Shown here in pieces: positions 16,721 to 22,998 of a DNA stretch of 64,000 nt. The position numbers and the translations under genes were made by a program. The stretch spans positions 130,852-194,851 of the forward strand of contig NZ_LMFS01000004.1 of assembly GCF_001426945.1 (NCBI RefSeq), written 5' to 3'. The notes beneath the pieces are model-generated. The model ran no database searches. It was not told where the DNA came from and worked only from the letters and a program-made list of their open reading frames with translations. How positions within the stretch are numbered: position 1 is the first letter of the stretch; every line of letters starts with the position of its first letter. Origin of the DNA: Pseudolabrys sp. Root1462. Lineage in GTDB: Bacteria > Pseudomonadota > Alphaproteobacteria > Rhizobiales > Xanthobacteraceae.

Positions 16721-17416
16721 TCAAATCCCCCGCATCAAACCGCCATCGACCTTCAGGTTCTGCCCGGTGATATAGCCGGCGCCGTCGGACACCAGGAACG
16801 CCACGGTGGCGGCAATCTCGTCGGCGGTGCCGTAGCGCGCCATCGGCACCATCTCGCGGCGCTCGTCCTTCTCCGGCAGGCTATCGATCCAGCCGGGCAG
16901 CACGTTGTTCATGCGCACATTGTCGGCGGCGTATTTGTCGGCGAACAGCTTGGTGAAGGCGGCGAGCCCGGCGCGGAATACTCCCGAGGTCGGAAACATC
17001 GCGTTCGGCTCGAAGGCCCAGGCCGTCGAGATATTGACGATGGCGCCCTTCTTCTGCGCCGCCATGATCGGCGCGACCAACCGCGCCGGCCGGATCGCGC
17101 TCAACAGGTACACGTCCATGCCGGCGTGCCACTGCTCGTCGGTGATCTTCAGGATTTCGTCGCGCGGCCCGTGGCCGGCGCTGTTGACCAGGGCGTCGAT
17201 GCGGCCGAAGGCCTTCATGGTGTCGTCGACCAGCCGTTTGACATCGTCGTTCGACTGGTTCGAGCCGGTGACGCCGATGCCGCCGAGTTCCTTGGCCAGT
17301 GCTTCGCCCTTGCCCGACGACGACAGGATCGCGACCTTGTAACCGTCGGACGCCAGTCTCCGCGCCGCCGCCGCACCCATGCCGCTGCCGCCCGCCGTTA
17401 CGATCGCCACTTTCAT
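16721..17416 (-). CDS. SDR-family oxidoreductase lacking the usual YxxxK pair
   Basis: 231 residues. The nucleotide-binding TAGGSGMGAAAARRL (7-21) and NSAGHG are standard, and the C-terminal DGAGYITGQNLKVDGG matches classical SDRs. However, the segment that should read YxxxK is PTSGVFRAGLAAFTK, so the catalytic Tyr and Lys positions are Ser and Arg. Some SDR subgroups use this form and may have altered or no dehydrogenase activity. The gene is monocistronic; an inverted repeat (17489-17508) lies about 75 bp upstream and could be its operator. Confidence 0.85.
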   Translation of the reverse strand: MKVAIVTAGGSGMGAAAARRLASDGYKVAILSSSGKGEALAKELGGIGVTGSNQSNDDVKRLVDDTMKAFGRIDALVNSAGHGPRDEILKITDEQWHAGMDVYLLSAIRPARLVAPIMAAQKKGAIVNISTAWAFEPNAMFPTSGVFRAGLAAFTKLFADKYAADNVRMNNVLPGWIDSLPEKDERREMVPMARYGTADEIAATVAFLVSDGAGYITGQNLKVDGGLMRGI

Positions 17417-17488
17417 TGCTCAACTCCAGATTTGGTTCGCGGCGGATCATGGGTAAGCGCGGGGTGGGACGCAACAACGTCTTGCTCC

Positions 17489-17508
17489 TGTCAATTCGAT
17501 TATTGACA
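17489..17508. promoter_or_regulatory. Operator-like inverted repeat TGTCAAT-N6-ATTGACA
   Basis: TGTCAAT (17489-17495) and ATTGACA (17502-17508) are perfect 7-bp arms around 6 nt. The right arm also forms a consensus -35 TTGACA (17503-17508) pointing right, though the matching -10 (CATGGT at 17526-17531) is weak. It may control the SDR gene to the left, the structured region to the right, or both. Confidence 0.5.
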
Positions 17509-17541
17509 ATATTCCTATCGCATGCCATGGTGCTTGGGCTG

Positions 17542-17740
17542 CGCTCCACCCTCACCGTCTCGAGCGGCGATGTGGTGAAGCGAAAGCCGGTGCGCCGACA
17601 ATGCGCACCGATGGTGGAGCGTCGGGAGGCGCAGCCGGCTTCGCAAGCCGGCGCGTGCTCTCGCAAAGCACGCTCGGCGGGCCCGATCGCAAGGGATCCC
17701 GTCATTGGAGGTCTCGCAAACCTCCTGGCGCCTCCCGAGG
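17542..17740 (+). other. Highly structured non-coding region: three-way junction plus four iterated hairpins
   Basis: The 441 bp between the SDR and csaA hold no convincing gene, but the sequence folds extensively. P1: CGCTCCACC (17542-17550) with GGTGGAGCG (17613-17621). Inside it P2: TCACC (17552-17556) with GGTGA (17574-17578), and P3: CGGTGCGC (17588-17595) with GCGCACCG (17603-17610). Then four hairpins follow, each presenting TCGCAA in its loop (17641, 17661, 17687, 17714) on unrelated stems: GCCGGCTT/AAGCCGGC, GCGTGCT/AGCACGC, CGGGCCC/GGG..CCCG, GGAGGT/ACCTCC. Different stems with the same loop indicate selection on structure or a repeat array. It may be a small RNA, an mRNA leader for csaA, or a composite palindromic element. 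Confidence 0.55.
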
Positions 17741-17858
17741 CTCCATTCGATAAACCGGGAAGCCGGCGCCCCCGCGCCGTTCAAACAACAGGGGTGACGT
17801 TGTGCGTCTGCATCAGAGCACCGGTGCCCGCTTCGCGGGCATGAGCGGAGGACACGAA

Positions 17859-18200
17859 TTGCCCATCAAGCCGACCGCCGACTTCTCCCACTTCGACGCG
17901 CTCGACATCCGCGTCGGCCGCATCGTCAAGGTCGAGGAAGCGCAGACGAAGAAGCCGACCTGGCGCATGACCATCGACTTCGGCGGCGATATCGGCACCA
18001 AAGTGTCGTGCGGCGCCTATCGCCATTATACCAAGGAAGACCTGATCGGCCGCCAGGTGCTCGCCGTCGTCAATTTCGCGCCGCGCAAAATGGGCCCCGA
18101 GATTTCCGAAGTGCTGACGCTCGGCGTGCCGGGTGAGCAGGGCGCGACGATTTATGTGACGCCGCAGCAGGAAGTCGAACTCGGCGCCGCGCTGTTCTAG
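17859..18200 (+). CDS. csaA: CsaA-type tRNA-binding/chaperone protein
   Basis: 113 residues from TTG 17859. FSHFDALDIRVGRIVKVEEA is the entry to the OB-fold tRNA-binding domain, and GPEISEVLTLGVPGEQG closes it; the size matches CsaA (about 110 residues). CsaA forms a dimer with a tRNA/nucleic-acid binding cleft and was described as a secretion-related chaperone in Bacillus. I prefer the TTG because GCGGAGGA lies six bases upstream; the ATG at 17841 has no ribosome site and sits directly after a GCCCGC-TTC-GCGGGC hairpin (17826-17840) that could influence initiation. Confidence 0.88.
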   Translation: MPIKPTADFSHFDALDIRVGRIVKVEEAQTKKPTWRMTIDFGGDIGTKVSCGAYRHYTKEDLIGRQVLAVVNFAPRKMGPEISEVLTLGVPGEQGATIYVTPQQEVELGAALF

Positions 18201-18279
18201 GCCGCAGGAGCACACGCCTTGTCTCGGGGGCGCGCCGCGCCCTATTCTCCGCGGCAGATGGCAACGCAAGGAGGCGAAG

Positions 18280-18675
18280 ATGGCGACGACGCTGAAAGAG
18301 CTGATGGAGCAGGCCAACGCTGCGGTGCCGCGCATCGCGCCGGCCGAAGCCAAGGATCTCATCGCCAAGGGCAACGCGCTGGTCGTCGATGTTCGCGATG
18401 CGCCGGAAATCGAAAAAAGCGGCATGGTGACCGGTGCGCATCACGTCTCGCGCGGCATGCTTGAGTTCCGCGCCGATCCGGGCTCGCCCTATCACGACAA
18501 GAATTTCGCCAAGGACAAGACCATCATCGTCTACTGCGCCTCTGGCGGCCGCTCCGCGCTCGCCGGCAAAGCGCTGAAGGATCTCGGCTTCGACAAGGTA
18601 CTCAATCTCGGTGCGTTCAAGGATTGGGTCGAGAGCGGTGGCGCCGTCGACAAGCCGATCGAGCCCGGCATGTAG
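18280..18675 (+). CDS. Rhodanese-like domain protein
   Basis: 131 residues, a single rhodanese domain. The entry strand ALVVDVRDAPEIEKSG and the active-site loop YCASGGRSAL with Cys86 are intact, so sulfur transfer chemistry is possible. The loop is CASGGRSA rather than CxxGxR of classical thiosulfate sulfurtransferases. There is no signal peptide, so it is cytoplasmic. AAGGAGG precedes ATG 18280. It stands 79 bp after csaA on the same strand. Confidence 0.92.
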   Translation: MATTLKELMEQANAAVPRIAPAEAKDLIAKGNALVVDVRDAPEIEKSGMVTGAHHVSRGMLEFRADPGSPYHDKNFAKDKTIIVYCASGGRSALAGKALKDLGFDKVLNLGAFKDWVESGGAVDKPIEPGM

Positions 18676-18746
18676 CGCGGCGCGGAACCGCCGCACATTT
18701 TGCGGCGTTCATCTCTCTGCAGTGTCAACGGCAGGAGGAACGCATC

Positions 18747-19049
18747 ATGCCCCGCGGCAGCAAGGCGGCCTATACTTCCAAGCAGAAGCGTAAGGCCGAG
18801 CATATCGAAGAGGGTTACGAGAAGCGCGGCACCTCGAAGAAGGAAGCCGAACGGCGCGCCTGGGCGACGGTGAACAAGGAATCCGGCGGCGGCAAGAAGT
18901 CCGGCTCCGGCCGCGGCAAGAAGGAAAGCCACGCTTCATCGCGCAAGGGCGGCAAGGTCGGCGGCCGCGCCTCGGCGTCACGCTCGAAGGCGGCGCGCTC
19001 GCGCTCGGCCAAGAAAGCCGCGGCGACGCGGAAACGCCGGGGCCATTAG
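18747..19049 (+). CDS. Small Lys/Ser-rich basic protein, 'plasmid stabilisation'-annotated family
   Basis: 100 residues. The first half is a conserved helical unit, SKAAYTSKQKRKAEHIEEGY then EKRGTSKKEAERRAWATVNK; the second half is low complexity Lys, Arg, Gly and Ser (histone H1-like), ending TRKRRGH. Homologues in Rhizobiales are often labelled plasmid stabilisation protein without evidence. Such proteins may bind DNA. AGGAGGAA lies nine bases before ATG 18747, excluding the longer upstream starts. Confidence 0.8.
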   Translation: MPRGSKAAYTSKQKRKAEHIEEGYEKRGTSKKEAERRAWATVNKESGGGKKSGSGRGKKESHASSRKGGKVGGRASASRSKAARSRSAKKAAATRKRRGH

Positions 19050-19054
19050 CGGGG

Positions 19055-19092
19055 GCCATTCCGGGCATGCATCAGCGCGAACCCGGAATGGC
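19055..19092. repeat. Palindromic repeat between convergent genes, ATTCCGGG family
   Basis: GCCATTCCGGG (19055-19065) pairs perfectly with CCCGGAATGGC (19082-19092), an 11-bp stem with a 16-nt loop, lying exactly between two converging genes. It is likely to act as a bidirectional transcription barrier. Confidence 0.75.
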
Positions 19093-19097
19093 AATCA

Positions 19098-19727
19098 TCA
19101 AAACTCATCGCGCTGGGCACGGTTGGCCCGGTAGCGCGGCCGCTGGCTGAATATCTCTTCGAAATTGCTGTCCTGCCGCAGCGCGCGGCTGTCGACGCGG
19201 CGGCGCGAAACCCGATGCTCCAATTGAACGCGGCCGCGCTCGACCACCTCCACCGGCGGCGCCTCGCGATATTTCTTGACCCGCGTGCTGACCATCGCTT
19301 CCGGCCGGCTTCCGGTCACTTCGATCCGTGTCGCCCCGGTATTGTGCCGCACCAGTTCGAACAAGGTCGCGGCATTCTTCGGATGCAGCCGGATGCAGCC
19401 ATGCGAGGCCGGGCGGCCGAGGCGGGAAATTTCATAACTGCCGTGGATCGCATAGCCGCCGGCGAAGAAGATCGAATGCGGCATCGGCGACCAGTCGTAT
19501 TTGCGTGAATACCACTGCCGCTCCAGCCGCTGCGGCCGATAGACGCCGTTCGGCGTGTTGTAGCCCCAGCGCGCGGTCGACACCGGCCAGCGATAGCGGG
19601 TCGCGCCGTCGACGCTAACGGTCAATTGCTGCGTCGATTTGTCGACGGTGATGAGGACCGCGGCGCGGGCCGGCTGACCAGCCACCACGAGCGCACCGAG
19701 GGCTGCGATGATCGCGAGAAGACGCAT
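19098..19727 (-). CDS. L,D-transpeptidase (YkuD domain), copy 1
   Basis: 209 residues with a signal peptide (1-22, LLAIIAALGALVVAGQPARA). The YkuD catalytic region is complete: His95 in YAIHGSYE and SHGCIR at 108-113 with Cys111 as nucleophile. These enzymes make 3-3 crosslinks in peptidoglycan or attach proteins to it, in the periplasm. The C-terminal 60 residues are Arg-rich. GAGGAG precedes ATG 19727. It lies 64 bp downstream of a paralogue of similar sequence, which points to tandem duplication. Confidence 0.93.
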   Translation of the reverse strand: MRLLAIIAALGALVVAGQPARAAVLITVDKSTQQLTVSVDGATRYRWPVSTARWGYNTPNGVYRPQRLERQWYSRKYDWSPMPHSIFFAGGYAIHGSYEISRLGRPASHGCIRLHPKNAATLFELVRHNTGATRIEVTGSRPEAMVSTRVKKYREAPPVEVVERGRVQLEHRVSRRRVDSRALRQDSNFEEIFSQRPRYRANRAQRDEF

Positions 19728-19791
19728 GACTAACTCCTCGGTCTGTTTACCGCGATTTCCGCAGGCCGATCGCGGCGATCGCAAAGCTTGG

Positions 19792-20655
19792 TTAGCGCGT
19801 GATCCCGTATTTGCGGTCGAGGCTGCGCAGCCAGGCTTCGCGGCCGCGCAGCACCGCGGCATCGTCGCCGACCGCTGTGAAAGCGCCGCCGCGCACGATC
19901 TCGACCTGCGCGTGGGCCGGCCGCTGCGTCACCGCGATGATCCTCGCCTTCGGCGGAAGCTTCGCGACGTCGGCTTTCACCACCCGGGTTACGCGCGGCG
20001 GCGGAGTGTCGGCTTCCGGCTTTTCAACGTCCCGCCTGGCCGCGACCTTGATCACGGGCGCCAGTTCCGGCTTGCGCTCGATCTTCGGCTCGGTTTTGCG
20101 CTCGACCTTGGCCTCGCTCTTTTCGGCCTTGGCGACATCCTTGCTCTCGCTTCGCAACGACGACCTGACGTCTGCGATATTCAACCTCGGGTCCGCCAGC
20201 GGCGCCGGCAATCGGCCGTCGATCACCTCGATGCGGGCGCTGCTCTTGCCGCGCTCACGCAGCAGCGCGAATAAAGTCGTGGCATTGGCGCGGCTCAGCC
20301 GCACGCAGCCATGCGAGGCGGCGCGACCGAGCCGGCGCTCCTCGACGGTGCCGTGCATCGCGTAGCCCTTGTAGAAGAACACGGCATGCGGCATCGGCGC
20401 CCAGTCGTACTTGCGCGAGTACCAGCTCCGTTCCAGGCGGATCGGGCGGAACGAGCCAGCCGGCGTGTCGTAGCCGCGCCGCCCGGTGGACACCGGCCAG
20501 CGATACCGCTCGGCGCCATCGACATCGACGGTGACGCGCTGATCGGCCTTGCTGACGGTGATGAGAATGTCGGCGCGCGCCGCCGAAGGGGAGGCAACGC
20601 CCAGCGCCAACATGAACGACGCGGCCACAGCCGCAGGAACACGGGCGCTACGCAT
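19792..20655 (-). CDS. L,D-transpeptidase (YkuD domain), copy 2 with charged C-terminal extension
   Basis: 287 residues. A signal peptide (1-28, ending AARA) is followed by a YkuD domain closely matching copy 1: YRWPVST, SWYSRKYDWAPMPH, MHGTVEERRLGR and SHGCVR with Cys117. Unlike copy 1 it carries a long Lys/Glu/Pro-rich linker (about 155-235, with repeated KVERKTEPKIERKPE) and a short C-terminal basic segment. The extension might reach through or bind the cell wall. Both copies are transcribed leftward, away from the MepA gene. Confidence 0.93.
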   Translation of the reverse strand: MRSARVPAAVAASFMLALGVASPSAARADILITVSKADQRVTVDVDGAERYRWPVSTGRRGYDTPAGSFRPIRLERSWYSRKYDWAPMPHAVFFYKGYAMHGTVEERRLGRAASHGCVRLSRANATTLFALLRERGKSSARIEVIDGRLPAPLADPRLNIADVRSSLRSESKDVAKAEKSEAKVERKTEPKIERKPELAPVIKVAARRDVEKPEADTPPPRVTRVVKADVAKLPPKARIIAVTQRPAHAQVEIVRGGAFTAVGDDAAVLRGREAWLRSLDRKYGITR

Positions 20656-20871
20656 GACACTTTCCTTCCAAGTTTCGCACCGGGATACTGCCCAGGGCCC
20701 TAGGATCGCCCATCGGAACGGCCCTTGTAAAGCTTTCGTTAACCATAAAAGTCTTTGGCGGCGCTCGCCTTTTAGCGATGCCGCGCACCGCCGGCCGCGC
20801 CGGTTCCGCCTAAACCATGCCGTGCAATTAACCTGACACCCGCCCGGGAAATCGCTTAAATCGCAGCCGTC

Positions 20872-22275
20872 ATGATCAAATCGGCCACCATCTTCGCCGT
20901 CTGCGCCGTGGCACTTGCCGCAGGCGTGTACGTGCTCGGCCCGAAAGCCGAACGCCCGGCCGCGGTGGCGACCTCCGGCGCCGCGCAGGACGACATCGTG
21001 TCATCGACGGCGAAAACGCCGCCGCCACCACCGGTCGCCATGATGCCGAGACCGGCTTCGCCCATCGCCAGTGCACCGCCGCCGCAAGTCGCATCGGCTG
21101 CGTCGGTGCCTCCGGCCACCACGCCGGCATCGCCGCCGGCTGCCGAAGCATCAGCAACACCAGTCACTGCGCCACCCGCACCGCCGAGCGAACCGGCGCC
21201 GCAAGAGGCCACAGCGCCCGCAGCCGCCGCGCCTGAGCCGCCGCCGGTTGTTTCTGCGCCGCCGCCGGTTGCGCCGCCCCTCGGCACCGACAGCGCGAAA
21301 GGCAATGCCGCTCCCGCTCCTGCCGCTGTGCCTGCGCCCGCCGCGCTGCCGCCGACACCGGCGCCTGCGGTCGCGTTGCCGACGCCGCCGGAGAAACCGA
21401 CCATCGTCGAGCAGGCGATCAAGTCCGGCGAGCCGATCCCGGCGAAGAAGCTATTCGCGGCCGAGAAGCTGCCAAGCCTCGGCAAGGCCATGGCGATTGG
21501 CTACTATCCGCGCGGCTGCCTGCAGGGCGGCGTCGCGCTGCCGGTCAACGGACCGACCTGGCAGGTGATGCGCATCTCGCGCAATCGCATGTGGGGCCAT
21601 CCCAACCTGGTGCGTTTCCTCGAGCGCTTCGCCCCCGCCGCCGCCAAGGCCACCGGCTGGCACGGCATCCTGATCGGCGACATGGCGCAGCCGCGCGGCG
21701 GCCCGCTGCCCTTCGGCCACCTCAGTCATCAGATCGGCCTCGATGTCGATGTCTGGTTCATGCCAATGCCCAGTCACACGCTCTCCGCGGACGAGCGTGA
21801 GAAAACATCGGCAATCAATCTCGTCTCCGCCGACTGGAAGCACATCAACACCAAGACCTGGACGCCGCAGCACTACGACTTCATCCGCGTCGCCGCCGAA
21901 CAACCCGGCGTCGAGCGCGTGCTGGTGAACGCCGCGATCAAACAGGAAATGTGCCGGATGCAGGGGGCAAAACATCCGGAATGGATGGACAAGGTGCGGC
22001 CGTGGTACGGCCACCACGACCACATCCACGTCCGCCTCGCCTGCCCGCCGGATTCGCCGAGCTGCCGCAAGCAGCCGCCGGTGCCGGAGAGCGACGGCTG
22101 CGGCAAGGCGCTGGATTACTGGTTCTCGGACCGCGTGCTGCATCCGAAACCGAAGCCGCCCAATCCCAATGCCAAGCCGCCAAAGCCGATCACGCTCGCC
22201 GACATGCCCCCGGCCTGCAAGACTGTGCTCGCCGCACCGGACAAGCCGCTGACCGCGTTGCAGAAGAACGACTAG
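20872..22275 (+). CDS. mepA: Penicillin-insensitive murein endopeptidase with a Pro/Ala-rich N-terminal region
   Basis: 467 residues. A signal peptide or anchor (MIKSATIFAVCAVALAAGVY) leads into about 120 residues of Pro/Ala/Val low complexity (35-165) and then the MepA (peptidase M74) domain. The zinc site is visible: GHLSHQIGLDVD with His286 and Asp293, and WYGHHDHIHVRL with His386. MepA cuts D,D- and L,D-crosslinks, so next to two L,D-transpeptidases it could remodel 3-3 bonds. E. coli MepA is about 270 residues; the extra length is the low-complexity spacer. The stop overlaps the convergent Lrp gene. Confidence 0.93.
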   Translation: MIKSATIFAVCAVALAAGVYVLGPKAERPAAVATSGAAQDDIVSSTAKTPPPPPVAMMPRPASPIASAPPPQVASAASVPPATTPASPPAAEASATPVTAPPAPPSEPAPQEATAPAAAAPEPPPVVSAPPPVAPPLGTDSAKGNAAPAPAAVPAPAALPPTPAPAVALPTPPEKPTIVEQAIKSGEPIPAKKLFAAEKLPSLGKAMAIGYYPRGCLQGGVALPVNGPTWQVMRISRNRMWGHPNLVRFLERFAPAAAKATGWHGILIGDMAQPRGGPLPFGHLSHQIGLDVDVWFMPMPSHTLSADEREKTSAINLVSADWKHINTKTWTPQHYDFIRVAAEQPGVERVLVNAAIKQEMCRMQGAKHPEWMDKVRPWYGHHDHIHVRLACPPDSPSCRKQPPVPESDGCGKALDYWFSDRVLHPKPKPPNPNAKPPKPITLADMPPACKTVLAAPDKPLTALQKND

Positions 22276-22751
22276 GCCCCTGCGTCCACCGGCAGCACGT
22301 TGGTGTACTTCACCTGCTCCAGCGCAAAGCTCGACTCGATCGAGGCGATGCCGTCGAGCCGCGTCAGCTTGGTCTTGAGAAAGCGTTCGTAGCTCGGCAG
22401 GTCCGGCACCACGACGCGCAGCAGATAATCGCGCTGCCCGGTCATCAGATAGCACTCCAGAACTTCGGGCCAGCGCGAAATCGTCTTGCCGAAGCGCTCG
22501 AGCATTTCCTCGCGCTGCTTGTCGAGCTTGATCGAGATGAAGACAGAAACCGGCAGGCCGACCGCACGCTGATCGAGCACCGCCACATAGCGATTGATCA
22601 CGCCGGCCTTTTCCAGCAGCCGGACGCGGCGCAAGCACGGCGACGGCGACAACCCGACTTGCGCGGCGAGATCGTTGATGCTCATGCGGCCGTCGGATTG
22701 CAGCAAATTCAGAATCTTGCGGTCAATCGGGTCCAGTTCTGAAGCTGGCAT
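22272..22751 (-). CDS. Lrp/AsnC-family transcriptional regulator
   Basis: 159 residues: HTH at about 8-55 (LDPIDRKILNLLQSDGRMSI, NDLAAQVGLSPSPCLRRVRL) and a RAM ligand-binding domain at 70-150 (LECYLMTGQRDYLLRVVVPD). It is divergent from the homodimeric E1-type dehydrogenase at 22999. The combination resembles MdeR beside MdeB (alpha-ketobutyrate dehydrogenase) of Pseudomonas putida, so it may sense an amino acid whose 2-oxo acid the enzyme burns. The AT-rich 50 bp upstream (repeated CGAATT) is the likely binding zone. Confidence 0.93.
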   Translation of the reverse strand: MPASELDPIDRKILNLLQSDGRMSINDLAAQVGLSPSPCLRRVRLLEKAGVINRYVAVLDQRAVGLPVSVFISIKLDKQREEMLERFGKTISRWPEVLECYLMTGQRDYLLRVVVPDLPSYERFLKTKLTRLDGIASIESSFALEQVKYTNVLPVDAGA

Positions 22752-22858
22752 TTTATGCCTCTAAGTAACGTCAAATTCGCACAATCATCCAATATTTGCC
22801 GAATTAATAGCGCGAATTGGCAAGAACCGCCACCGCGACAGGCGCATTATTTGGTTGT

Positions 22859-22980
22859 CGTCCCGGGCGAGCCACCAGCGCGTTTACGCGCGTCTCTGAC
22901 GCGCTATGGCCAGACCCGGGACCCATAGCCACAGCCCTATCGTCGCAGGGATTTGGGTCCCCGCTTTCGCGGGGACGACC
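22859..22980. repeat. Palindromic repeat, GTCCCCGC-TTTC-GCGGGGAC family (full-length copy)
   Basis: The element runs from GTCGTCCCGGGC to GGGGACGACC and ends in a perfect hairpin GTCCCCGC (22957-22964), TTTC, GCGGGGAC (22969-22976). Its rightward translation contains WVPAFAGTT, the peptide typical of this repeat class when read through. Other copies: 29423-29470, 48365-48389 and, inside a gene, 53304-53381. Confidence 0.75.
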
Positions 22981-22998
22981 GATCAAGGGAGACCGCGG

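Noticed and set aside
17638-17725. The iterated hairpins considered as a CRISPR array or integron attC sites
   Set aside because: The stems differ and only the loop hexamer repeats, with spacings of 20-27 nt; there are no constant repeats of 25 nt or more, no cas or integrase gene.
17299-17844. Open frames on both strands through the structured region before csaA
   Set aside because: They read through hairpin arms, lack ribosome sites and family resemblance, and the strong inverted repeats explain the sequence better.
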